Assembly (NCBI GenBank): GCA_007751255.1 | Contig: CP036296.1 | Span: forward strand, 3,782,001-3,846,000 | From: Engelhardtia mirabilis | GTDB lineage: Bacteria; Planctomycetota; UBA1135; GCA-002686595 | Direction: 5' to 3' | DNA: 64,000 nucleotides | Part shown: positions 25,045 through 34,790 of the stretch, piece after piece | Numbering within the stretch: the stretch's first letter is position 1 | Layout of the letters: every line of letters starts with the position of its first letter | Notes under the pieces: model-generated | Database searches by the model: none | What the model saw: only the letters and a program-made list of their open reading frames with translations | What the model was told of the DNA's origin: nothing | Program-made: the position numbers and the translations under genes

Positions 25045-26191
25045 TGGCCTGGCCCGTCGTGGTCATGTTCTCCCAAGGTCCCGTCAGATCTTCCGACGCC
25101 TCGAAGCCGCTCAGCACGAAGCGCACGCTCTCGATGCGTTCGTCCGCACCGATGCGTACGAGCGAGCGCCGTTCCGCGAACAGGGGCAGGCCGGTCTGCA
25201 TGTCGAGCAGGTAGCGCGTCTCCTCGCGGATCGCGAACATCTCGGCCAGGGAGGGCGCGGCTTCGTTGTCCTTCAGGCGCCGGCGCAGGGCCGCCAGGTC
25301 CGTCTCCAGGATCGCGTCGGCCTGCTCGTGGACCAGCTCACGGGTCCAGCGCACTTCCATGCGGTGGTTCTCCTCGTCGTGGAACACCGGCGCGAGGACG
25401 GACAGGGCGGGCAGGGGCGCTGCCCCGACCGGGTTGACGAAGAAGTCCTCCCAGCGACGGTCCTCGTTCATGCGATAGGTCCGGCCCAAGGGCTCGAACA
25501 GGATCGTGGGCTCCTCGAGCAGGGTGTACTCGATCAGCTCGGGGGTCGCGAAGGCGCTGCGCACGGTCGAACGCGCGCGCTCCTTGATGGCGTGGAAGTA
25601 GTTCCCGGCGTCGATCTCGCGCACCGCTCGCTCCACCGCCCCCTCGGCGGCGGCGGCGGCGGCCTCGGCGTCGTCGAGAATCATCGTGCGGTACTTGGGG
25701 CTGATCACGATGTCGTAGGAGAGCCCCGTGCGCAGCTCGGCCACTCCCTTGTCGGCGGCCTGGTCGATCAAGCTGCCCGTGTTGAGCTCGCGGGTCCACT
25801 GGGCCGGCGCGGCCTGCCAGCGCAGCACCCGGTTCCCCTTGTCGTCCACCTCCAGCACCGTCATGGTCACGGCCCCGTGGTGCTCCGAGTCGGCCACGAC
25901 GTTGCCCACGTCGACCCGATAGCGCGACCAGGTCCGCTCGTAGACCAGGGGCTCGGTCGGCAGGTCCGCGGGCATCTCGATCTTGGGCGAGCGACGGTTG
26001 CTGCCCTCCTCCTGGACCGACGACACGACCGCGGCACGACCCGTGGCCGGCTCGGGCGGCGGCGCGGGGTCTGCCACGGCAGCCTGCAGCACGGGAACCG
26101 CCAGCGCAGAGGGCTGCAGTTCGGTCGAGGTGGCGGAACCACCGCCCGGAATGGACGCGGCGAGGGATACGAGCAGGGAAGCAATCAACAT
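25016..26191 (-). CDS. Exported protein of unknown function, first in the Mla-type operon
   Basis: A 391-residue protein with an N-terminal signal-like hydrophobic stretch (MLIASLLVSLAASI), a proline-rich link, and a mature beta-rich domain from about residue 85 (YERTWSRYRVDVGNVVADSE, then YRTMILDDAEAAAAAAEG). It lacks any family motif that I recognise. It begins the operon that encodes the Mla-type transporter and overlaps the permease gene by 29 bases, so it may be a periplasmic partner of lipid transport. The start is an ATG. It is divergent from the response regulator gene with 188 bases between them, which should hold both promoters. Confidence 0.6.
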   Translation of the reverse strand: MLIASLLVSLAASIPGGGSATSTELQPSALAVPVLQAAVADPAPPPEPATGRAAVVSSVQEEGSNRRSPKIEMPADLPTEPLVYERTWSRYRVDVGNVVADSEHHGAVTMTVLEVDDKGNRVLRWQAAPAQWTRELNTGSLIDQAADKGVAELRTGLSYDIVISPKYRTMILDDAEAAAAAAEGAVERAVREIDAGNYFHAIKERARSTVRSAFATPELIEYTLLEEPTILFEPLGRTYRMNEDRRWEDFFVNPVGAAPLPALSVLAPVFHDEENHRMEVRWTRELVHEQADAILETDLAALRRRLKDNEAAPSLAEMFAIREETRYLLDMQTGLPLFAERRSLVRIGADERIESVRFVLSGFEASEDLTGPWENMTTTGQASGTAENDDR

Positions 26192-26379
26192 CGGCGCAGT
26201 TCGCTGAGGGCCGGGTGGAAGGCGCGGGCGCAGGACCGACCGCGGACCCGGGAGCCTAACCGCTCGCGCCCGCGGAGTGACGTCCTGGACCGGTCTGAGC
26301 GGCGCTGCGATTCCCCCGTTACGCCCCCGTGACCGCCCCCGGTGATCCGCCGGCCGCCCCCCAGGGTTAGCATCGGACC

Positions 26380-27138
26380 ATGCCCCTTGCGAGACTGCTC
26401 GTGGTCGAGGACGACGACGCCATCCGTCGCGGTCTGGTCGACGCCCTCCAGTTCGCCGGCTACGCCGTTTCCGAAGCGCCCGACGGCCGTCGAGCGGTCG
26501 AGCTCGGCGCGACCGGTAGCCACGACCTGGTGCTGCTCGACGTGATGCTTCCGGAATTCGACGGCTTCGAGGTCCTGCGCCAGTTGCGCGCCTTCCAGCC
26601 CCTGCTGCCGGTCATCTTCCTGACGGCGAGGGGCTCGGAGGAGGATCGGGTCCGCGGTCTGCGCGGAGGGGCCGACGACTACGTGGTCAAGCCCTTCAGC
26701 ACCGGCGAGCTCCTGGCGCGGGTCGAGGCGGTCCTGCGGCGCTCGGCGGAACGCCCCCACGCGGTGCCCCAGCTGCGGGTCGCCGGGCGCACGATCGACT
26801 TCGAGCGCCGCGAGGTCTCCCTGCCCGACGGATCCCGCGCCCAACTGACCGAGCGCGAATCCGACCTCCTCCAGCACCTGGCCATCAACCGTGAGCGCGC
26901 CGTGTCGCGCGAGGAGCTCTTGCGCTGCGTCTGGGGCATCGATCCACGGGGAGTCCAGACCCGCACCGTGGACATGACCATCGCGCGCCTGCGCGAGCAC
27001 CTCGGGGACAGCGGCGGCGAGCCCGAGGTCGTCCTGACCGTGCGCGCGAAGGGCTACGCGCTGGGCAACGTCGATTCCACCACCGCCGCCGGTGCCGGCG
27101 AGCTTCCGGCGACCGACGCGGACGCATCGCCAGCCTGA
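26380..27138 (+). CDS. OmpR-family response regulator
   Basis: A 252-residue regulator. The receiver domain (about residues 5-115) has the acidic pair EDDD, the phospho-acceptor D54 in LLDVMLPEFDGFEV and the lysine in VVKPFS. A winged-helix DNA-binding domain (about 130-235) follows, with LTERESDLLQHLAINRERAVS and RTVDMTIARLREHLGD, the OmpR/PhoB recognition helix. The ATG at 26380 is clear. The histidine kinase gene begins 10 bases downstream, so the two form one operon. Confidence 0.95.
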   Translation: MPLARLLVVEDDDAIRRGLVDALQFAGYAVSEAPDGRRAVELGATGSHDLVLLDVMLPEFDGFEVLRQLRAFQPLLPVIFLTARGSEEDRVRGLRGGADDYVVKPFSTGELLARVEAVLRRSAERPHAVPQLRVAGRTIDFERREVSLPDGSRAQLTERESDLLQHLAINRERAVSREELLRCVWGIDPRGVQTRTVDMTIARLREHLGDSGGEPEVVLTVRAKGYALGNVDSTTAAGAGELPATDADASPA

Positions 27139-27148
27139 TCCAGGTGCG

Positions 27149-28765
27149 ATGAACCTCGGGCGACGCCGCTGGATCCTGCTCGCGGCCCTGACGGCCGTGT
27201 CCGTGGGGGCGCTCTTCGCTGTGAGCTGGGTCGTTATGACCTACGAGCGCCACACCCTCGACACGCGCCGCTTCAACGACCTGCAACGGGAGCTGGACGA
27301 GTCGACCTGGCGCGCCGACGCGGCCATCGCGCCACTGCTGGCGACCGAGTCCGCCCGCCCGGACGAGCACTACGAGGCGTTCTACATCACCGATCAGGCC
27401 CTGACCCGCGAGGGCGAGCCGCTCCCGGGCGGGAAGATCCTGGTTCCATCGCCGCTCTTGGTGAAGCCCGACCGCTACGCGATCCTGCACTTCGCCTGGA
27501 ACGAGGCGAGCGGCTGGACGTCGCCCCAACTCCCCGCGCCCGAGTTCCATCGGGACGCGATCGAGCGCGGCTGGACCGACGCCGCGTCGATCGAGCGGGC
27601 CGCCCTGCTCCTGCGCGACCTGGCCGATCCCGACCTGGCGACGTTCCTGATGGAACGCCTGAGCCCTTCGCGGGTCGAGGGTTCCAGCGGCCCTATCGCG
27701 GCCGTCGTCCCGCCCGGCAGGGATCAGCAGGGGCGACTTCGCCTGCTTCTCGCACGCCGCAGCGGAGACGAGCCGGCCGGCATCCAAGGCGTCTGGTTCG
27801 ACTGGCCCGCCCTGCGACAGCGCCTGCGCAACGCCACCCACTTCGACGAGCGCGAATTGCGACTGGAGCTGCTCGAGCAGCCTCGCGGCGAGATCGAGCC
27901 GGGCACCTCGCGCATGGCCAACTTGCCGGTGCTCTTGAAGCTGAACGCCGTGCCGCCACCGCCCCCCGGTTGGTCGACCACGCGCCGGGTGCTGACCCTG
28001 GCCTGGATCGGCTTCCTGGCGACGGTCGGCGCGACGGTCGTGGCCCTGTGGACCGCGTGGGAGCTCTCCGCGCGGCGAGGACGGTTCGCCTCGGCCGTGA
28101 CCCACGAGCTGCGCACCCCCCTGACGACCTTCTGCATGTACTCGCAGATGCTCGCCGACGGCGTGGTCAGCACCGACGAGGCGCGGGCTGACTACCATCG
28201 CACCCTGGTGACCGAGGCCGAACGGCTGCGACGGGTGGTCGACAACGTCCTGACCCACTCGCGCATCGAAGGACGCCGCGCGGGCCTGGCGCGCGAGCGC
28301 GTGCCGCTGCGAGCACTCTTGGACGTGATCCTGCCTCGGCTCGAGGAACGCGCGTTGGAGGGCGGACTGTGCTTCGACGCGACCGATCCGCGCTCCATCG
28401 CGCCCGAGGTCGAGTTGGTCACCGACCGGCAGGCCGTCGAGCAGATCCTCATGAACCTCGTCGACAACTCGGTCAAGTACGGCGCCAGTGGAGCCGACCC
28501 GGAGCTGAAGATCGAGCTGCAGGTCTCAGACCGTGCCGTGCGCGTTCGTGTGAGCGACAACGGTCCCGGCATCCCGCGCGACATCTCCCGACGCTTGTTC
28601 GAACCCTACGCGCGCAGCGAGCGAGCGGTCGAGTCACGAGCGCCCGGAGTGGGCCTAGGCCTGGCGCTCGCGCGGGGTCTGGCCCGGGAGCTCGGGGGGG
28701 ATCTGCGCCGACTTCCGGCCGACGTCGGCGCGAGCTTCGAACTGCGCCTGCCCCGCGCCAGTTGA
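27149..28765 (+). CDS. Sensor histidine kinase
   Basis: A 538-residue inner-membrane kinase. Membrane segments at about residues 8-30 and 282-305 enclose a periplasmic sensor domain of about 250 residues with no family that I recognise. The HisKA domain carries FASAVTHELRTPLTTF with the phospho-acceptor H319, and the HATPase domain has LMNLVDNSVKYG, SDNGPGIP and GVGLGLALARGL. It would phosphorylate the regulator encoded just upstream. The start at 27149 gives a first membrane segment at the N-terminus. Its last 111 bases overlap the opposite-strand deacetylase gene. Confidence 0.93.
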   Translation: MNLGRRRWILLAALTAVSVGALFAVSWVVMTYERHTLDTRRFNDLQRELDESTWRADAAIAPLLATESARPDEHYEAFYITDQALTREGEPLPGGKILVPSPLLVKPDRYAILHFAWNEASGWTSPQLPAPEFHRDAIERGWTDAASIERAALLLRDLADPDLATFLMERLSPSRVEGSSGPIAAVVPPGRDQQGRLRLLLARRSGDEPAGIQGVWFDWPALRQRLRNATHFDERELRLELLEQPRGEIEPGTSRMANLPVLLKLNAVPPPPPGWSTTRRVLTLAWIGFLATVGATVVALWTAWELSARRGRFASAVTHELRTPLTTFCMYSQMLADGVVSTDEARADYHRTLVTEAERLRRVVDNVLTHSRIEGRRAGLARERVPLRALLDVILPRLEERALEGGLCFDATDPRSIAPEVELVTDRQAVEQILMNLVDNSVKYGASGADPELKIELQVSDRAVRVRVSDNGPGIPRDISRRLFEPYARSERAVESRAPGVGLGLALARGLARELGGDLRRLPADVGASFELRLPRAS

Positions 28766-29818
28766 GTCCGCTCGGCCGCTGGCCCACGGGCGCGCCCCAC
28801 CCTCGATCTCCGCGAGGGTGTCGGCGAAGGAGAGGTGCGACTGGATTCGGCCCTGGAACTCGCCGCGGAACCAACCCAGGTAGCGATCCAGGCGGCCCAG
28901 CAGCTCGACCACGTCGGACTCGGTGGCGCAGTAGGGGCTGCCCCCCGGCAGGATCGACGTGGAGTGCAGCGAGAGGGTGAAGACCCGTTCCCCGTCCGCG
29001 TGGAAGCGCCGGGTCAGGGCCTGCATCTCCGCCAGGCTGAAGCCCTCCGGAGACAGACGCACGCGCTCGAGTACGGCCAATCGAGAGAGGATCGCCTCGA
29101 CCCCCAATCGCTTGGCGAGGGGCGCGTCGATGAGCGGCATGAGGACCCGGCCCAGGGACCGCAGGAGCCCCAGGTATCCGCCGGTCACCGGGAGTCCGAG
29201 CAGCTCGGGAACCCCGTCGTAGCGATAGGGACTGACCGGGAAGCGACTGAAGTCGGGACCGCCCTCGGCGCGGAAGTCGAAGGGCGGCGTCGCGCTCCCG
29301 TCGATCCGGAACCCCAGCTCGACCAGGGCCCGGAGCGTGTTCGGTCCGACGCCGTAACGACCGGCGACGTAGGTTCTGGGCGCGACGCCGATGCGCGCCT
29401 CGATCTGGGCCACCAATCGACCGAGCTTCTCACGCTCGAGCTCCGGCGGCAGGTTGCCGGCGAAGGAGTTGGTGCGGTTGACCTCTTCGACGAAGGGCGG
29501 GTTGACCCAGGGGTGCAGGTGTGCCCCGACCTCGGCGCGGCCGTCGCGGACCCAGGTCGCCAGGCCCTCGGCCATCCCGGGATGCTCTACCACCGGCCAA
29601 TCCACAGCCCAGGTCGCGGCGGTGCCGTGGGCGTCGAAGACCGCCTGCAGCCGCGGCAACTGCGGCACCGACGTCGTGGCCGTCGCTTTGCGATCGAAGG
29701 GCGCCTGCCAGTCGAACTCCTCCTCCGTGTGGACCTGCACGAGCAGCGTCGGAGGCATCCCGGCAGGCAAGTCGAGCCGCTTGCTAGGTGGTTGGAGCTG
29801 GTGGCAATGGGGAGCCAT
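28655..29818 (-). CDS. Polysaccharide deacetylase-family protein (WalW-like)
   Basis: A 387-residue protein of the NodB-homology/WalW group: VQVHTEEEFDW at the start of the domain, VGAHLHPWVNPPF with the two metal-binding histidines, then GRYGVGPNTLRALVELGF and HSTSILPG. Such enzymes remove acetyl groups from surface or cell-wall polysaccharide, though the WalW type is less studied. The ATG at 29818 is used; a second at 29758 is also plausible. The last 37 or so residues, past FADTLAEIEGG, are encoded by bases shared with the kinase gene on the other strand and are rich in arginine and proline, so the natural end may be read-through into low-quality sequence. Confidence 0.8.
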   Translation of the reverse strand: MAPHCHQLQPPSKRLDLPAGMPPTLLVQVHTEEEFDWQAPFDRKATATTSVPQLPRLQAVFDAHGTAATWAVDWPVVEHPGMAEGLATWVRDGRAEVGAHLHPWVNPPFVEEVNRTNSFAGNLPPELEREKLGRLVAQIEARIGVAPRTYVAGRYGVGPNTLRALVELGFRIDGSATPPFDFRAEGGPDFSRFPVSPYRYDGVPELLGLPVTGGYLGLLRSLGRVLMPLIDAPLAKRLGVEAILSRLAVLERVRLSPEGFSLAEMQALTRRFHADGERVFTLSLHSTSILPGGSPYCATESDVVELLGRLDRYLGWFRGEFQGRIQSHLSFADTLAEIEGGARPWASGRADSTGAGQAQFEARADVGRKSAQIPPELPGQTPRERQA

Positions 29819-29981
29819 CGAAAGGGTCCGAATTCCAGGAAGCGGGACCCGGACGGTCCTCGGCAGGGAGCATAGCGCCCCCACCTCGTCCGGCGCGCTC
29901 CCGCCGACGGCAAACACTCAAGGACCACTCGTGGTCATCCGACACCCCGGGGAGGAACCCCGCCCCGGGTCCCGCCCCCCC

Positions 29982-32900
29982 ATGGAGATCCTCCCGCTCG
30001 CCGCCGCCCTACTGGCCACCTTTGCAACCGGTGGTCTCTACTCGCTCGTGGTCCGGTCGCGGCTCCACCGCCAGGGCTCGGAGGAGACCGAGGCACGCTG
30101 GGGACGCGAGCTCGAGCGGATGCAGTCCGAGCTGGTCCGAGCCGAGGCCCAGCGGGACCAACTGGCCGCCGCCCTCGAGGGAGGTTCCGCCCCCGCGGCC
30201 GACAGTCGAGTGGTCGAGCTGGAACAGACGGTCGCGGAGTTGGGCGAGCAACTGTCCCGCTCCCGCGAGAGCCTCGCGGCGCACGCGGGCGACGAGGATC
30301 TGGGCGAGGAGCTGCGCCGCACCCGCGACGAGATCGCGCGTCTGGAGCAGGAGTTGGCCCTGGGTTCGGCCTCCGCCGCTGCGGACGAGGAGCAAGGCGG
30401 CGACCCGAGCGCGGACCGGGAGGACGCGATCGAGACTGCCGAAGACACCAGGGCTTCCGAACTCGCCGAGCAAGTCGAGGCGCTGCGCGAGCGAGCCGAG
30501 CGGGCCGAATCAGAACAGACGGCCGCGCGCGAGCTGGCCCGAGGCCTCGAGGACGAGATCGGTGAATTGCGCAGCCAGCTCGAGGCCCTGGGCCGAGCCG
30601 AGTCCGATGCCGCCGAGGTCGCCGCCCAGCTGGAGCACCGACGCAGCCGACACGCGGAGGAGGTGCGGGGCCTGCAGGAGCGCCTGGCGAGCGCCGATCG
30701 CAGCGGCGAAGTCGCGGCGCTGCGCCGCGAGATCGGCGCCCTGCGCGCCAACCACCGCGACCTCGAGCAATCCGCACGCAACAGTTGCGCCGCTGCGGTC
30801 GCGCGCCTGGCGGAGATAGACAGCGCCCTTGAACGCGCGGGCGACCTCCAAGCCCAGCTCGGTGCAGCCCGGGCACGCGCGGCCGAAGTGGAGTCGGAGG
30901 CCGCCGATCTCGCCCACGATCGCGCGCGTCTGCAGCACGAGCTCGGCGCCCTGCGCACCGAGATGCAGCAGGCCAGCGCATCGATCGGCCAGGATCTGGA
31001 ACGGGAACACGAAGCACGCGAGCACGCCGAGCAGGCCATTGCCGAGGCCGAGGAACGTGAGGCGCGACGGAGCGAGGAATTGGCGGAACTCGGGGCGCAG
31101 CTCGCTGCGGCCGAGGCCCGAGTTGAAACAGCCGCCCAGGAGGGCGAGATGCAGGCCAGAGAGCTGATCGATAGGCTCCAACAAGAGCTGGAGGCTGCCC
31201 ACGCGCAGTTGGAAACCAACCGCGCCCGAACCGCCGCCGTGGCCGAGGAGCTCTCGCAGGTGCGCGAGGTCTTCGAGACCCACGGGCGGCGGCTCGAGCA
31301 GGTGCTGGGCGAGACGCGCGCCGAGCTCGAGACGGCGCACGCGCAGCTGGAGGTCAGTCGCTCGCGTTCGGTGGAACTCGAGCAGGCCCGCACGGCTCTG
31401 GCCCTGGAGCTGGAGCTGGCCCAGGAGGAAGTCGAAGACGCCCGCCAGCGCAGCGAGCAATTCGAACAGCATCTCGCCACCGAGGCCGAGGCCCACGAGC
31501 GGGCCGCGGCCGAGGCCGAGGCAGCCCTCGCCGCCGCCCGTAGCGAGGCCGAGGACCTGGAGGTCGAGCTCGAACTGGAGCGGCATCGGGTCCGCGAGCG
31601 CGACGACCTGGTCCACAAGGTCCGCTCGGAGTTGGACGACGTGCGGGCCGAGCTCGCCACGGCGCAGGGCCGCGCGCAGGAGCTCTCCGACGCGACCGAC
31701 ATTCAGCGCGCCGAGCTGATGCGGGCACGCACCGACGCGGGTGAGCTGGGTGCCGAGTGCGCGAGCCTGGTTGAAGCACTGGACGAGGCGAAGGCGCAGA
31801 TCGCGTCGCTCGAGGAGTCCGAGCGACGGCTGCAGGCCTCGGAACAGGCGCTCCAGGCCGAACTCGAAGGCGAACGCGGCCGCACCCGCGAGCGCGAGTC
31901 CAGCACCCAGGAGATCCATGACCAGCTCGTCGAGGTACGCGCCGCACTCGCCGCGTCCGAGCTGCGAGCGCAGCAGCTCACCGATGCGCTCGATATGCAG
32001 CGCGCCGAGCTGACGCACGCTCGCGCCGAGGCCACTTCGTCGGGCGCGCAGGTGGACCGCACGACCCAGCTCCTGGAGGTGTCGAACCAACGCATCGGGG
32101 CGCTCGAGGATGCGCGCGCGACGCTCCTGGCGGAGCTCGAGTTGGCCCGCGACCGTGCCCGCGGCACGGGTCAGGTCCTGGAGCTGAAAGACAGCCGGGT
32201 GCTGGCCCTCGAGGGTGAGTTGCAGCTCGAACGGGACGCGTGCAGCGGCCTGCGCGCCCAGATCGAAGCGACGTCGCGCGACGCCCGTGACCACGCGGGT
32301 CAGCTCGAGTCCGAGCTGGGCTCCCGTGAGGCGGAACTGCAACTCGAACGGGACGCCGCTGCCGCCCTGCGGGGGCAGCTCGAGCAGCTCGAGTCCGAGC
32401 TGGGAGTCCAGCGTGCGAGTCGTGAGACGGCCGAGGCCGAGTTGGGCTCCTCCACGGAGCGGGAGCAGACACTCGGGCTGGAGCTCAGCGAGCTGCGCGA
32501 CGAGCTGACTTCGACCCGCGGACAGCTCGAGACCCTGCGCTCCGAGCTGGGCGAAACCGGTCGACAGGTGGAGTCGACGGCCGAGGAGCTGGCCGCGGCG
32601 ATGGCCCGAGCCGAGGTGGCCGAACAGGCCTCGAACCGGCGCAGCGAAGAGCTGAACCGCAGCCGCCAGGCGCTCGACGTGTTGAAGGGCGACCTCGAGC
32701 ACACCAACGCGCGCCTCGCCGACACGGCCTCCGAGCTGGAGGCCGCGACGGCCCGCGGCGAGGAGCTCGAAGCCGAGCGCGACCAGCGGACCCTCGAGCT
32801 GGGCGAGACCCGAGCGAGCCTCGAGGGCCTGCGCTCCGAGCTGGCTGAGACCCAGGCGCGCCTGGAGTCCACAGACGACCGCGTCGAGAGCACCGATCGC

Positions 32901-34406
32901 CAGTTGGGCGAAGCTCTGGCCCGGGCGCAGCAAGCCGAGGCCGGCAGCGAGGAGCAGCGGGCCGAGCTGACGCGAGCCCGGACCGAGCTGGGCGAGACCG
33001 CCGCGCAGTTGGAGGCCGTACGCCAGGAGCTACGCGCCACCACCGAGCTGCTGGAATCCACCAGCACCGAGCTCGCCCGAGCGACGGACCAGTCGACCCG
33101 ATTCGAGAACGAGCTGGCCACGACCGCGGAGCAGTCGTCGCAGGTCGAGGCCGCCCTCACGGCAACGCGCGCTCAACTCGCAGCGGCCAACGAGCGCGCC
33201 CGTAGCGTCGAAGGGGACCTCGAGTCGACCCGCAATCGACTGCTGGGCACCCAAGACCGGCTCGCCAACGCCGAGAGCCTCCTGGTCGAGGCCGGGGAGC
33301 GTGGCGACAGCATCGAGGCCACCCTGGCCTCGACGCAAAAGGAGTTGCAGGACTCGGCCCGTGAGTTGGAGCAAACCAAGCTCGAGCTGGTGCAAACGGC
33401 AGGCAAGCGAGATGGACTGAGCTCGGAGTTGGACCAGGTCCAGGAACGACTGCGCCAGACCGACGAGCAGCTCGCCGCCACCGCCGCGGAGCGCGACGAG
33501 CGCGCGGCCGAGGTGGAGCGGATCCGAGCGGAGGTCGAGCAGGTGCAATCCGCCCTGGGTTCGACGCGACAGCAACTCGGCGAGGCCAACGAGGACATCT
33601 CGACGGCCCAACGTCAGCTGACCGACACCCAGGGAGAGCTGCAGGCAACGCTCGCCCGGGCGGAGGCAGCCGAGCAGGACCGCGAGCGCCAGTCGGGCGA
33701 AGTCGCCGCCAGCCGCGAGCAGGTCTCCCGGTTGGAGCTGGATCTCGACGGGGTGCGCGGCGAGCTGTCGCAGACGCGCGGCGAGCTGGGTGCTGCCGCC
33801 ATGGACCTGCAGGCCCTGGGTCAGCAGCTCGAGCAGGCCCGTGAACGGGCCTCGGCTACCGAGCGTGAGCGCGACGATCGCGTCACCGAGCTGAACGACA
33901 CCCGCGCTGCCTTGGAGGCGGTCGAAGTCGAACTCGAGCGCAACCGCGGTGAACTGGCGGCCACGCGGAGCGATCTGGAGTCGACGAGTGCTCGCCTGGC
34001 AGCCACCCAGGCCGATCTTGATCAGTTCATCCAACAGACCCAGATGGTCAAGACCGACCGCGATCGAGCGCGTAGCTCGCTGCTCCAGGTCTCGGGCAGG
34101 CTCAAGTCCAGCGACGCCCAGTTGGACGAGCTGCGCCAAAGGGCCGCCGCTCTGGCCGCGGAGCTCGCCCACATGGGTGACCACGCGGACGAGGGCGAAT
34201 TCGCCTCTCCACTGACGCGCCTGGTGCAGCTCGCTCCGGATCTGGCGGAGGACTTCCGTGCGCTGGAACAACTGGATGGGGTCGACCCCGCTGCCCTCGC
34301 CCGCGAACTCGACGGACTGATCGACAGCTTCGAGCAAGGCGAGAGCTTGGACGATCAGGGACGGCGACAGGCCCTGGAGGCAGTCCGGACGCGTCTCACC
34401 ACCTGA
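29982..34406 (+). CDS. Giant membrane-anchored coiled-coil protein
   Basis: A 1474-residue protein. The ATG at 29982 is followed by one membrane segment (LPLAAALLATFATGGLYSLVV, about residues 4-24) with a basic edge RSRLHR, and then an almost unbroken coiled coil of E, A, L, R, Q and T from about 30 to 1390. It has heptad-like repeats such as 'ELETTRxxLexT' and 'AELxxTRAxLEAV' in many copies. No ATPase head is visible, so it is not an SMC protein. The C-terminal 80 residues turn less helical. A stretched rod of this length might reach some 200 nm, an estimate from residues alone. Proteins of this shape often act as cytoskeletal or spacing elements. The frame of the opposite strand is open too, as expected from strong base bias, and is not a gene. 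A terminator lies at 34599. Confidence 0.8.
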   Translation: MEILPLAAALLATFATGGLYSLVVRSRLHRQGSEETEARWGRELERMQSELVRAEAQRDQLAAALEGGSAPAADSRVVELEQTVAELGEQLSRSRESLAAHAGDEDLGEELRRTRDEIARLEQELALGSASAAADEEQGGDPSADREDAIETAEDTRASELAEQVEALRERAERAESEQTAARELARGLEDEIGELRSQLEALGRAESDAAEVAAQLEHRRSRHAEEVRGLQERLASADRSGEVAALRREIGALRANHRDLEQSARNSCAAAVARLAEIDSALERAGDLQAQLGAARARAAEVESEAADLAHDRARLQHELGALRTEMQQASASIGQDLEREHEAREHAEQAIAEAEEREARRSEELAELGAQLAAAEARVETAAQEGEMQARELIDRLQQELEAAHAQLETNRARTAAVAEELSQVREVFETHGRRLEQVLGETRAELETAHAQLEVSRSRSVELEQARTALALELELAQEEVEDARQRSEQFEQHLATEAEAHERAAAEAEAALAAARSEAEDLEVELELERHRVRERDDLVHKVRSELDDVRAELATAQGRAQELSDATDIQRAELMRARTDAGELGAECASLVEALDEAKAQIASLEESERRLQASEQALQAELEGERGRTRERESSTQEIHDQLVEVRAALAASELRAQQLTDALDMQRAELTHARAEATSSGAQVDRTTQLLEVSNQRIGALEDARATLLAELELARDRARGTGQVLELKDSRVLALEGELQLERDACSGLRAQIEATSRDARDHAGQLESELGSREAELQLERDAAAALRGQLEQLESELGVQRASRETAEAELGSSTEREQTLGLELSELRDELTSTRGQLETLRSELGETGRQVESTAEELAAAMARAEVAEQASNRRSEELNRSRQALDVLKGDLEHTNARLADTASELEAATARGEELEAERDQRTLELGETRASLEGLRSELAETQARLESTDDRVESTDRQLGEALARAQQAEAGSEEQRAELTRARTELGETAAQLEAVRQELRATTELLESTSTELARATDQSTRFENELATTAEQSSQVEAALTATRAQLAAANERARSVEGDLESTRNRLLGTQDRLANAESLLVEAGERGDSIEATLASTQKELQDSARELEQTKLELVQTAGKRDGLSSELDQVQERLRQTDEQLAATAAERDERAAEVERIRAEVEQVQSALGSTRQQLGEANEDISTAQRQLTDTQGELQATLARAEAAEQDRERQSGEVAASREQVSRLELDLDGVRGELSQTRGELGAAAMDLQALGQQLEQARERASATERERDDRVTELNDTRAALEAVEVELERNRGELAATRSDLESTSARLAATQADLDQFIQQTQMVKTDRDRARSSLLQVSGRLKSSDAQLDELRQRAAALAAELAHMGDHADEGEFASPLTRLVQLAPDLAEDFRALEQLDGVDPAALARELDGLIDSFEQGESLDDQGRRQALEAVRTRLTT

Positions 34407-34598
34407 CGCCCCGGTTCGGACGCTCGGCCTCGCACGCCGCGAGCCGAGCCGCCACCGGCAAAGCGCGGCGACAAAGCGCGGCCGTCGCGACGCTGGCGGA
34501 TGGCCGCTCTGCCAGCGTGGTTCCAATCCGATGGGAGTGACCGAACCTCGGACTCAGAGGCCTCGGACTCAGAGCCTCGGGCGATTGACCCAACTGGA

Positions 34599-34636
34599 GG
34601 GCCCGCCACCGCGGACAGCGGGGGCGGGCCCTTTTT
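34599..34636 (+). terminator. Rho-independent terminator after the coiled-coil gene
   Basis: GGGCCCGCC (34599-34607) pairs perfectly with GGCGGGCCC (34623-34631) over nine base pairs, followed at once by five T (34632-34636). The loop is 15 bases. The T tract lies on the plus strand, so it ends a plus-strand transcript, most likely that of the coiled-coil gene about 190 bases upstream, or a small RNA between them. Confidence 0.85.
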
Positions 34637-34790
34637 GGACTGCACAGTCCTTGAGACCCACGATCCGTGGTCACCCACTGCGCGGGTCGGGGGGAGCGAG
34701 GCGAATCGTCCGCCCGATCAGCGGCGTGGGCGCCGCGGCTCGGAGGTCTGAGAAGCCGGCGCTCCTCAGGTGTGCAGACTCCTGGAACCG

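Noticed and set aside
30038-34526. Long open frames opposite the coiled-coil gene (up to 807 codons)
   Set aside because: They are antisense shadows caused by strong third-base bias; their sequence is repetitive with no domain and no start signal.
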